NCBI RefSeq assembly: GCF_030704535.1
Contig: NC_081810.1
Span: 6,830,501-6,894,500 of the forward strand
Length of the DNA stretch: 64,000 bases
From: Vitis vinifera
Lineage: Eukaryota; Streptophyta; Magnoliopsida; Vitales; Vitaceae
Reading direction: 5' to 3'
Part shown: positions 44,460 to 55,577 of the stretch, piece after piece
How positions within the stretch are numbered: position 1 is the stretch's first letter
Layout: each line of letters opens with the position of its first letter
Made by a program: the position numbers and the translations under genes
Notes under the pieces: model-generated
Seen by the model: the letters and a program-made list of their open reading frames with translations, nothing else
Database searches by the model: none
What the model was told of the DNA's origin: nothing

Positions 44460-45680
44460 TTTCTTTATTTATTTTGATAGGTAAATAAAGTAAAAGATAA
44501 ATAAAATGTCAAATAGAGGATACGAAAGTACATAGGTCCTATACAATAGACACCAAAAGGCACATCCAAAAATAAGGGGTTCTTCAAAAAATTACTCCAT
44601 CCCTTAGTAAGAACCTTACCAATCAACAAAATGAATTAAGGACATTGGACCTTCATCAATACAATATACAACTTAGCCCACAACAAAAGATTACTAAGAA
44701 AAGTGCTTTTCGATCTTTGATCAAATACCTTCTCGTTTTCAAATGATCTTTTATTCTTTTTCCTTCAAGTTGTAAAAATAAAAAAAATAAAAAAATAAAA
44801 AGCACAAAGGAGCAATTGGCCACATAGTTTTTTGTTTTTTACCCATTAAGGAGCTATGGCATCCTAATAGAGTCTTCCCTAACTAAGGAGGATATCATCT
44901 AAAATATGCCAAATAGAGAAAAGTGCACAAAGGAGGCAGTTGGCCCCACAGTTTTTTGTTTTTCTCCCCATGGAGTCCTGCAATCCTAATGAAGTTTCCC
45001 TAACTAAGGAGGATATCATCTAAAATATGCCAAATAGAGAAAATAATGTGTCATAAAACCTTTGTTTTGACATAGTAAAGGACGATGTGATCAATGGATC
45101 ATATCTCATTTTGACAAAGAAACATTTGTTTGCTAGCGACCATGTCCTCCGAAGTTGATCCAAAGTCAATGCTTTCTCTAGGTTGCCTCCCAAACAAAAA
45201 AACTCACCTTAGAACCGATGAATTCCAAATAGCACCCAATGGGAAAGGGACTTATATCCCTGACTTCAGGACATAGTTTGACACAATAAAAGAGGATGTG
45301 ATCAATGGATTATTTCTCATTTTGACAAAGAAACATTTTTGCTGGTGATCACCTCCTCTAAAGTTGATCCAAAGTCAATACTTTCCCTAGGTTGCCTCTC
45401 AAGCAGAGAAACTTGCATTAGATAGAACCAATGAATTCCAAATAACACCCACTGGGAAAGGAACTTATCTCCCTGACTTCAGGACAGAGTAAAGAGCTTT
45501 GACAGAGATGGTTCCACTCATCGCCTCCATCTAACTCAGCCTGTCCTCACCTTCCCTATTCACCTCCTTCCCTTGCCATCTCAAAAAGAATTGCTCCACA
45601 TTTTTCACCTCTAAATTGTTTAAATGTCTATAGGCTTTCCTTCTTACCCAGCTATCTAGTTAAATAAGGTGATAGCTTAG
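44460..45680 (-). mobile_element. Decayed LINE fragment with internal tandem duplications
   Basis: The plus strand begins with TTTGATAGGTAAATAAAG and AGTACATAGGTCC..., the reverse complement of a LINE 3' end like those at 1916 and 18565. The complement of the LDQL-coding motif (GTTGATCCAAAGTCAA) occurs twice, at 45154 and 45363, and matches the corresponding motif near 2503. Two internal duplications are seen: a 121-base period (AACTAAGGAGGATATCATC at 44881 and 45002) and a 209-base period (about 45056-45264 and 45265-45480). No open frame survives. Target-site duplications were not found. Confidence 0.7.
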
Positions 45681-47720
45681 TGTAGGATATATGACTTGAA
45701 TTCCAAAGTCAAAGCATGCCCGGGCCTTGTTCAAGATTGTCTCTCATGTGTTGCACCTTGGATTGCATTGAAAGTGTAAGGTTTGAATTGAATGCATGGA
45801 AGTCAACTAAGATTGTATCCAAGGCCCAAGGTGATCGCATCAAAGTCGATTAGTCAACAATGATTGAGGAAGTTGGTAACCGGAGACTATATCTAGGGTC
45901 TGATGGAGGTCAATCAAGACTACGTCTGAGGATCAAGGTGATTGCATGAAAATCAACTAGTCAACAATGAGAGAGGAAGTTGACGGATTCATTGAGCGTG
46001 GAAAGCATGATTCTAGTTTGTAATAAATTAGTTTTTAAGTAGTTGGTAGAGTGCATCTGGAATCTCACTAAGTTTGGAAGGATACTTAATAACGTGATCA
46101 ACTATAAGAGCATCTACTTGGGATTGTAGGACAGATTCAGTTATTGAGCCACTTATGGCTCCTCATGAATCCTCTCCAATTTCATTCTCCCTTATCAAAG
46201 TTTAACCTTGGTGATTGTACCGGACTTTATCCTGTGTGCTTTGCCTATTTTTTTACACTTCATGTCTTTATTTCCCCTTCCAGCACAAACCCAAGATAAG
46301 ATATGTATCTCTAAGGCCACAATTCTTAACGAGAGGAAGGAAAATATAGTAGGGCCTGAACCTATCTATCAGATATCCCCTTCTGTTGCTTTTTTTTATA
46401 ATATCCTTAGCACCTTTTTAGCAATTTGGGAATCTTCTCAAGGGCTGAGTTTCCATTTCTTTTCCTTCATTTCTATGAGTTGTAGTGTGTAAATGAATTT
46501 CTTCTTCTTAAGAACTTGACTAGAATTCTACCAAGCAGTCTGCCTCGGTTGTCTTCCTAATGTCTTGAATCTCCTCCCATTCACAGTTTATGCTACTGTC
46601 ATGCCATATGTTCTATCCATCCGTGTCCCTATAATCACGGTTTGTGGTACTTGAAGTTGAAGGAAATGTTCCTTGCCATTGAATTGTGGGGTTGTCCTTC
46701 CCTGAGTTTATATCAGGTGGTTTGTCCATTTCTCATAGAGCTCTTTTGGTCCTTCATGTTTGGAATATAATATTTAAGAACAGAGTTCAGCTATGCAGGG
46801 GAATCTCTCTTACCATACTGAACACGCAAGGAAAGCCCAAAGAAATAGAAACCAAAAGGAAACACTATGCCTCAAAGTACACACATCATCAATAAAATCC
46901 AAAAATGTCCTCCATAAACCCAAAATTCAGGATCCAAGAAATAAACCATCAAGCACTTCTTCAATCTTCATTAAAGAAGCTTCTAACCCTTCAGAAGCCT
47001 ATACCTCTCTTCCCACGTAGGTCCAAAGCAAGCGTAAATGAACCGTCCTTCATGCAACCTGCTTACTCTTACTCAGGAACAAACCGTATTCATGGTAATT
47101 TACGAAAATCAGTTGCTTACCTTCAAATATCCTCTCTAATGTATCTACAACACATGTCCAAAGGCCAAAAACAGGACATATCCAACAAGGAGAATAGGAA
47201 TGCCATTAAGAAAACTTATTAGGAAATAATTATAGAAAAAAAAAAAACCCAAAAGTTGACTTAGAAAATGGCGAGCACTTGTGCAACCTGAATGATGAGA
47301 GACTTGAATAGATAAACATTTGGGGAATTCTATTCCACATTCTAGGTTAAAATCTCTGTTGCGGATTTTTTTAAGCACATTGTAAAAAATCACCCTTTTG
47401 TATTCCTGTGAAAAAATTGATGAGTTATTCTTTCTTTTCTCTTTAGAAGATATCAGAAGTAACTTCATTTAAGAACCATCTACAAAGACAGAAGTGTTCT
47501 ACAATCTCTTCAGAAAGAATTGCATTTTGAGTTGCCACAAAATTTGTATCATACTATTCAGGTTAATATGAAAATGCAAGAAATAGGGCCAAGTTGCCAT
47601 GTACTGATCAGGGCATGCGAGTAAAGCTGTTATATGTATGATACAAGAAACTAGAAAGGAACCTTTTAAGCTCAACCAAGACCTGCAATGAATTTTGAAA
47701 GGAGTTATAGGCTAGCAGCA
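45681..47720. other. Intergenic region upstream of/around the ELM2-like gene 3' end
   Basis: No convincing gene. A loose direct repeat (AAGGTGATCGCATCAAAGTC near 45830 and AAGGTGATTGCATGAAAATC near 45937, followed each time by TAGTCAACAATGA) has a period of about 107 bases. The last 200 bases before 47720 are probably the 3' UTR of the ELM2-like gene. Confidence 0.4.
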
Positions 47721-48449
47721 TTACCGGTGTCCACGCAAGAAGGGAGTCTTCACTTGCTTAGAGCTGGATGAGGTACTATCAGCTTGACACCTTTTCCGAG
47801 AAGTTTTAGAGTTAATGATCTCACTAGGCTCATCGTCATCACTGTCAATAGTTTTGCAACCTGCCCTGGTCAGCTTGCTGATCCTCCTAGGTACAAACAC
47901 ATTACAATAGTAACTCACAATGTCTTTTCTGCTCTTGGATGGGAAAGCCTCTATAGCGGGCTTAAGAAAACTTTTATGTTGCGATGGGGGATGTCCTTTA
48001 ACAAGAGTCTCAAATTTCCTCTGCTCCTTTGCGGTCCACGATCTCAAAACAGCCTCTTCTCCCATTGTATGAAAGTTCCAGTCCCTAAAGGCAGGCCCCA
48101 GATCTTGCTGGAGCTCAGCACTTTTCTCTTGTATATGGAATTTGACGCATTTTGCAGACCCAGGAGATGTACAGGAGCAAGAGTCAGGCCTCCCATTCCC
48201 GATCTTGTCAGCATCGCTATTTGTAATACTACTGCCCTCAATTGGCCAGCTCTTGGTGCCTAGCCACCTTGAAGTATCCGAAGCATCATCCTTATCACAA
48301 GGGTGATGTTTATTGGGCACGCCAATCCACTCTGGCACTTCAGCCTGAAATAGGGAGCCAATTGGAATCGCCAGTTGGGCACTGTCAGTTAAGAATTTCA
48401 CCCGGTCTGCTTCCTTTTTAGGTAACTCAGCATTCTTTTGCTTCCCCAT
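47721..48449 (-). CDS. ELM2/SANT-like domain protein (chromatin-associated)
   Basis: A single-exon frame of 242 aa resembling the C-terminal part of plant ELM2-domain proteins, which are putative subunits of histone-modifying complexes. An ELM2-like start (IPIGSLFQAEVPEWIG) is at about 28-43, followed by RWLGTKSWPIE and a Cys-rich GRPDSCSCTSPGSAKC. A SANT/Myb-like segment is at about 133-190 (LRSWTAKEQRKFETLVK, FPSKSRKDIVSYYCNVFVPRR). The tail is basic and Ser-rich with an acidic DSDDDE. The ATG at 48449 is directly preceded by an acceptor-like CAG, so an upstream non-coding exon, or a coding exon that I have not found, is possible. Family is by resemblance. Confidence 0.7.
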   Translation of the reverse strand: MGKQKNAELPKKEADRVKFLTDSAQLAIPIGSLFQAEVPEWIGVPNKHHPCDKDDASDTSRWLGTKSWPIEGSSITNSDADKIGNGRPDSCSCTSPGSAKCVKFHIQEKSAELQQDLGPAFRDWNFHTMGEEAVLRSWTAKEQRKFETLVKGHPPSQHKSFLKPAIEAFPSKSRKDIVSYYCNVFVPRRISKLTRAGCKTIDSDDDEPSEIINSKTSRKRCQADSTSSSSKQVKTPFLRGHR

Positions 48450-50529
48450 CTGTACGTTTGATGGCTGCTGCTAGATGAATTTTGAACCACAGACTGTTTT
48501 CTTTCCCAGAATAAATCCAAACAAACACTTCCTCCACAAAACTACTCAAGTTCAGTGCACGATGTAGAGTAGGGATTCATGGATGCTGTCTCCATCGCTT
48601 TAGAATGCTTATATCTCTCTTGCCTATATCACCCAAGAAAGCAATGTATATATTTACTACACTTAAATATGGTAATGCAAGATTATTGGTTGGGGAGAAA
48701 CTGATTCGGTGTAAATTTGGTTTATACTATTATTTTCTAAGAAAATTTTATAAGAAGAATGAACAGTATGAAATTGCAACAAAATTTTGGAAGTGATCAA
48801 TCTTTAAACTAATCAAGTATCTTGTGATAGAAAAGTGTCTGAAATGGCAGCCAATTTCACTGCATTTGGCTTCAATGCTAAGAGGCTGCCATGGCAAAGT
48901 AATTTTGATTTTTCTCTGAGGCAATGTAGTTGTAGCTTTAGTTGAAGTCATAACAAAGATGCTATGGGCTTGTTGGGTAATTGTTTTTAAAAATGATTTT
49001 TTATTTTTAACAACAATTTTTTATTTTCTAAAACAAAAAAATAAGAAAAATTTTAAAAATTATTTTTTATTTTCTGTTTTTAAATCCAATGCTTTTTAAG
49101 AACACCATTTAATTGTTTTCATTTGTTTTCTAAAAATTATTTTAAAAAATAATTATACTAACATTGAATAATTAAAAATAAAGTATTAGATATAAAAATT
49201 ATTTTTAAGAGTTATTTTAAAAAATAATTATACTAATGTATCAAAAAGTTCTAAATATAAAAATTATTTTTAAAAATATAAAAAAATAGATTAAAAATAT
49301 TTAAGGTTTTCAAATAAATTTCTATTTTATAAAATATTAAAAAAATGTTACAAAAAACTGTCGTTTTAAGAATTATTTTGAAAAATAATTATCAAATAGG
49401 AAATAAGGCATCTTTTTAACATATTTAACTAATGAATAAGGTTTCGAAACTAGCAGGGAGAAAGAAAAAAATTGTATTTCCAAAGTGGTAGCAGTTAACA
49501 ACCTGGGCAAATTTATGCACGTGTTAGCGGGGCGCTGTCCAATGCCTACAGTCAGATCGCAATGCAGAATAAATAGAATACCTATTTGCTGAATATGACA
49601 AAAAAAAAAAATATACATAATAAAAATTATTTAAAAATTTTGTATATTCTTAAAAGATTTAATAAAATTTACTTTAATTTAATAAAAAATGCCTACGCTC
49701 CTCTAATATTTTTTTTTTCCTTTTCACTAAGTTCTATTTTCAAATCCAGGGAGAAAGTTGAGTGTTTTGTAAGAACCGTAGATATAAAAAATTGCAAGAA
49801 AAAGAAAATTGGAGAGTTGGAAATTTTGATAAAATTGTTAGAGGATATATATTTCTAACTCTTTTACTTTTTTTTTAAAAAAAGGAAAATAATAATTGTT
49901 AAAACTTTTTTTTTTTTTTCCCCTCATTTTCCTTGCCGGATCGTTTCAACCCACACATTTTCCTCGTCCAAATTCCAAATGAAATGAAAGGCAAAAGTAA
50001 CCCGTACCACTACTACTCACAACTGAGATTGTCAATAATTTTCTTCTTTTTTCCCTCCAAGTTCCCATTAAAACCCCAGATTTTCTCCTCTGTCCCCGAG
50101 AGCCAAACACGACCGCAGCAGCATTTGAATATCCGGAACCAACAAAACTCGCCTTCGAATCAACTCCTACCCGTTAATCCATTTTTCGTTCAAGAAATTT
50201 CCCTACTGAGACTCGATCTAACAAAACCTTCACTGAAAAAAAACGGTTTCCTTCACAGCGGTTAGTTAACAGTTGTTCTGTCGTCCTCATGCGGTTAAAA
50301 AAAAAAAAAAAAAAAATCCCTTAAGATCTGACTTCCTCTGGATTCAGGACTCAAATGGATGATGCAGTTTTGGATTCATTCACAATACCTACAGCGATTT
50401 TATCCTAAAGAAAAATAAATACGCATAGTAATAATCACAGAAGGCTAGATCGATCATATATATGTGAAAAATAATATATGCAATTATTTTAAAAATTATG
50501 ATTGAATCAATAAATGAGATGGAAAATGT
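48450..50529. other. Intergenic region
   Basis: From 48960 to 49400 this is very AT-rich with A/T runs. From 49920 to 50330 it is pyrimidine-rich with phrases typical of plant 5' UTRs or leader introns (CCCCGAGAGCCAAACACG). The 110-codon frame at 49933-50265 shows no recognisable domain and its composition fits untranslated sequence. Confidence 0.4.
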
Positions 50530-50534
50530 CGTAC

Positions 50535-52336
50535 CAGTCAGCAGTCACCTCCTCCAATTGATAATTCGGACCACTTCTTGTATGAGCAACCTGTTGGGGA
50601 AAAAAATAAAATGAAATGATTAAAAATATATCTTTATAAGTGTCTTTATATTTACACTTTTTTTTTTTTTTCATTTTTCTATAACAAAGTTTATTTCAGT
50701 AATAACATCATCTAGAATTAACGATTATAAAGAGCAGTTAATAAAAGATTATGGTCACGTTTGAATAAATCTTTTATTTTTTATTTTTTAAAATAAAACT
50801 TTTATACAAAATATAAAACTTATATATATATATATATATATAAAATCTATGCAATCTTAAAAAAATTTAAAAAAAAAATATTTTATTTTCTTAATACTAT
50901 GTTGTTTGTTCCCGAAAAGTATTTATAAAAAAAATAATTAAATGAAGTTAAGGAAGATGGATAAAAAACTTATATCATTTACTTGGGGGTTAAATGGTCC
51001 TTGGCAGTTCGATGGTCCAAATCAAGGCTTATAAAAAAATCTTAAAAAAGAGACTTTCACACCAGGATCCAAATACAACCACACTTTCCCATCTGCGCCT
51101 CTCCTTTTTCCCCGACAACCAAACACACCCATGATAGAATTTCAACTCGCTTCACCTTTTCAGCAAATAAATCAACGCCCTATATATTTGTAAGAATTTT
51201 CTTAAGAGTCCTAATCCAAAAACAGATCCCTTGTTTAATTTTTTTTAAGGAGAAAAATTCTAGGTGTCAGTGATCCTAATCCCTGAAGACTCAGACCGGA
51301 ATTTCTTTAAATTCAAGGCCCATATTTATGATGCGATTAATTCTCATAAAGTCAAAAATAAATAAACATATCAATCATCTAATAATGACAGATAGTTTTG
51401 GTATTTAAATCATGAAGATTATTGATTGTTTTTAATAATATTTCCTTTTTTCGAGACAAAAAAAATTGATAATATTTTGAAATTAAAGATCTGGAGTGAT
51501 TTCAACCATTTATCGTCCCAAAATTTTTAGATGTCTTGTTTTCTTTTCCCTCGTGGTTTCCAAGAATCTAGCAATCATGAAATCCATTTTTGGATTTCTG
51601 AACAAATTTAGAAATATCAAAAAGAAACATTGAAAATAAAATTTAACTTCGTCTAGTTCTAATCAGATCAGACAGATCCAACATTTTCCCTCTATTTTCT
51701 CGAGAACCAAACAGAAAACGTCACAAATCCACAAGCACACTAGCACTAGACACTCTTATTTCAGAAAATTCCCATCATGATTCTTCCTCACATCATCATA
51801 TTTTTCAATCTTGCACTCAACGAATCAACTCTCTGTAATCTCACAATCTTCGTACGAACAATTGCCTCACAAAACCGTTAGTTTCAGTTTCTTCCGTTTA
51901 TACGAATTTTCCGAGGAAAAAATAAAAAGTTAGTTTCGCTAACCCTAACCCTAGAAGAACAGAAACAACCAATCTAGAGATCTGAAATCTTCTGCTTACT
52001 GTTTCGAATTCGAAACCCTAAGGATGGGTGCAGTCTTGGAAATGATTCACAGAAAATCTAGTAATTTTATCATCCAAGAAAAGAAAAAGAAAATAAGCAA
52101 ATTAATCATGTGAAAAAAAAAGACTAAATAAGATAAATGCAAATTACTATATATAATCATTTATATGATTAAAGATTATTATGTCTGAATCTAAATATTT
52201 GTACGGTGAGAAGTGAGAAACTGTACCGTTTGGCAACGAGGAAAAATAAAAATTGAAGCTTCCACGTTGGAAAATCGGGCACCAATCACGACCTTGACCT
52301 CGTACCGATAGTTCCAACTATTTCTCCAGTAGTAAT
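50535..52336 (-). other. Candidate spliced orphan frame or non-coding transcript
   Basis: Two blocks on the minus strand stand out from AT-rich surroundings: 52336-52227 and 50590-50535. Each is preceded by CAG and followed by GTAC. Joined, they keep one open frame (with YEVKVVIGARFSN in the first and GPNYQLEEVTADW in the second). No start codon or family was identified. The gap between them contains 5' UTR-like phrases (ACAACCAAACACACCC, GAGAACCAAACAG). It could be a diverged gene, a leader, a lncRNA or chance. Confidence 0.2.
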
Positions 52337-55170
52337 CTGTCGAAAGGAAAATGAAATTATTAGGATATAAATATATACATTTGAGAAATAAAAAAGAAAA
52401 ATCCCTCTTTTACCTATTTTTTAAATAAAAAAAATGAGAGAATATTTGACACAAAGGTGAAAGAAGCCTACTTTGGCTTCGCTCGACTTGGAAGCATGAT
52501 AAGAATTGCCTTTTTCCAGAGGGGATTGCCTTATATATGATTCGGGTTTTTATTTGTTGTTATAAATTGAGTTTTATTTAATTGATTAGACGTATAAAAT
52601 AAATTTTAATCATATTTTGGATAGTTAATTTCGATATCAAATTTGAAGAAAAAAATATAAATTTATTTTAACTGATATTCGACTCATTTTTAAGTTAAAG
52701 AAAAATCTTTCATAGGTTTTGCATAATTTTATAAAATTTTATGATTTGAAAATAAGATTAATATGAAAGTTAAAAAAATATTATCTTATCGAGCAAAAAT
52801 CATGATGAGATACGATTCTCAGACAAGAAAACAAAATATTAGCCCAAATCGATTTTTTTAAAGAGTTTAGTTTATTCTTCGCATGCCAAGAAATCTTACT
52901 AAATACCAGAAGTGAAGTTATAGGGCAAGATTCAATTCAATGCAAGCAATGAAAAGAACAAAATGTATATGGTGGGTCAAAGACTCAAAGGCATTGACAT
53001 ATAATATACAAGTCAGTGGGAGAAATGAACATTGTGACTTTATCCATCTGTCTTGATTTATAAGACTTTTTTCTACTACCATCGGAAGCATTCACACAAG
53101 CATTTTTTCAAACACCTTGTGAACTCTAAATGAGCCAATAACAAGAGCAAATGGGGGGAGGAGATGGCAAGTTTTGTAATCTCTTACATTTCCCAATTTC
53201 TATTTTTTCATTTTATTTTATTTTATTTTGGTCACTACTATATGTTTTGGGTTTTTATCAATAATACAATCCAAAGATTTTTCTTTTTTTGAAAGATGGT
53301 TTATATAGTTCACTCATTTTGGGGCTTTTGGTGTATCAATAAAGATTCATAATATTTGGGTATAACACTAGAGATCTCAAGTTCAAGTCTTAAAAGAACA
53401 ACATACCATCATTAAGGATTCAAGGAATAGGACTACTTAGAAGAGGTAATTTAAAGTAAAAAGTGAATGGGATCAAGGAAAAATGATAATTCAAACTAGA
53501 GCAAAATTTTCCAAATGTGGAAAGAGATTGAGAAAATGGATTATGGGAACATGATCATTTGGGCTATTCTTCAAAAGGGTTTGATTTGTTTTGTTCCATT
53601 AATCTCAAGTAGATGATCAAATTTTCACTAGACAAGTACTTTCACTAGACATGGAATTGAGGGCTTGTGCAAAGGTTTGAGAGAGAAGTGATCTTCCTCA
53701 GCTCAACCCCTTTAAGGTAAAAGCCCTAATTTTATTCATTGGCTACAATTCTTTTACTTCAGGGTCATCAATTTTGGGGGTTAGGTTTTGTTTATAACCC
53801 AAGAGGTTGGCAAAAGGCAAGTTAAGAATGGTTTTAGACAAGGGCATAATCACAATAATCTTCTATTGAATAGTAGAAAAGCAATTTAGAAAAAAATAAA
53901 AAGAAGGGATATGAAAATAACCTTTGGTAAAGGGTGTGCCTTGATTTTCCACAGGTGGGTTTCTTGATCTTCAGACCTAAAATGTCACAAGTTTCATGTG
54001 AAACTATTTTAGGTTAAAAGGATGATCTAGAGCAAAATCCATATTGATACGCTCTTGTGAAACTCAATTTAAAGATTTTTAGCCCCTCCACAATGAGAGG
54101 GTTGGTGTGGATATACTAAAGGGAGGCAGGTTTTTCAAATTTGTTTTGTGCCATCTTTTTGCTAATATGATATTGTCATGTTTATGGGTTATGAGCTTTT
54201 TCTGTTGTGCTGTAAAATTCATATAATTGACTGAGCGATCTAAATACGATCATATTATGTTGTTAAATGTATAAGTGATAAAAGAGTTTATAAGAATTGC
54301 TTTATTGTGCTTTTATCTTATAAATCAATCGACAAAATGTATAATAATAAAGTTCTATTTGAATCGGATTTAAAAGATTAATCATTCTTTTTTAAACTCC
54401 ATAAGAGTTTTTATATTTATTTTTTCTTAAAAAAATCTTATAACTTTAAAAAAAATAAAAGTTAATAAGTACATCTTTCAGAATTTAATGAGGATGCAAA
54501 TCTTAAGCAATAATAGTACAAAGGAAAACCATAAGAAGTTTAGGGTAAAATGAAGATCGATAGCATTTTTATCTTAATTCTTTACCCACGAGGGCTTAGA
54601 TTTATTCCAACGAGATATAATAAATTTGTAAATGTTTAGCTTGAATATATAAAAAGATAAAAAAGAAATAATGATATTTAGATAATTATTTTTAATTTTA
54701 AAATATTAATATTTTAATTATAAATTTATATTTTTCTAGTGTTTAAATTAGTATATAAAATATAATAAAATTAATTAATTTATAATAATTTTGTTTTAAT
54801 TAATTTATAAAATATATTTATAATTATAATTTATAAAAACAAATGTTATAATAATCAACATCAAACCCATGTGCCGTGGTTCGAGCCCTGCTGGCAACCT
54901 CCACTGCCGTAGCTGATGACGTGGGCCTGACAGTACTGGGCCAGGCCAGCTAAAGCATTAAGTTTGCAACGTGCCACTGCCGTTGCTGATGATGTGGTGT
55001 GGGCCTGGGAGTGATTGGATAATTTCCAGGCCCCAAAACATCCGCATATCGTCGACTTTTCCTCATTTTACGCCATACATTGGCACATTTCAATCCTCGG
55101 TGCATATTTTCTTTTTTAATTAATTTTCATTTCTACTTTTTCTTATTTTCTTAGATGTTGATTTCAAGTC
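52337..55170. other. Intergenic region, AT-rich
   Basis: No convincing gene from 52340 to 55170. A GC-richer island at about 54890-55070 contains two related segments, CCACTGCCGTAGCTGATGACG and CCACTGCCGTTGCTGATGATG, about 75 bases apart, and GGTTCGAGCCC, which looks like a tRNA/SINE B box. Confidence 0.45.
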
Positions 55171-55333
55171 CTACAAACAAACAAGAAACATTATTCAGAA
55201 GCGTCTTCACATACAATATAGAATAAATGAAAAAAGAACTTAATATATACGTTCATATCATTGACACCAGTTCTTCTTAAAGGCTCTTGAACTCTAAATT
55301 CATGCTTGATCCGGTTGGTTTTGACTCCATGAA

Positions 55334-55559
55334 TGTTAAGGCCAATGGTTAACTTGTAAATAGTTGGCTTAGTTGTTAGTTTGAATAATTATCTATTAGA
55401 ACAAACCTAAAAGTTAAGAAGGTAGTTTCACAGTTTGTTATAAGCTTCTATTTAAAGAAGTTCTTGTGATCAATTTCAATAGTCTATGTGAATAATAGGT
55501 CCTTCGTTTTTCTTCAATCCAAAATCTCATATTTTCCTTTGTTTTCTTAAATCCTAATA
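55334..55559 (+). repeat. 5' LTR of the decayed copia element
   Basis: A 226-base repeat, TGTTAAGG to CCTAATA. It is longer than the 3' copy because it keeps about 109 bases (TTTGTTATAAGC... to TTCCTTTG) that the 3' LTR lacks. It ends TA rather than the usual CA. Confidence 0.8.
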
Positions 55560-55577
55560 TGGTATTAGAGCTTTGAA

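Noticed and set aside
47784-48263. 159-codon plus-strand frame opposite the ELM2-like gene
   Set aside because: The minus-strand frame has recognisable ELM2/SANT motifs; this one has none.
49933-50265. 110-codon plus-strand frame
   Set aside because: Its content is Pro/Ser/Gln/Phe-rich and resembles translated 5' UTR; no family resemblance.
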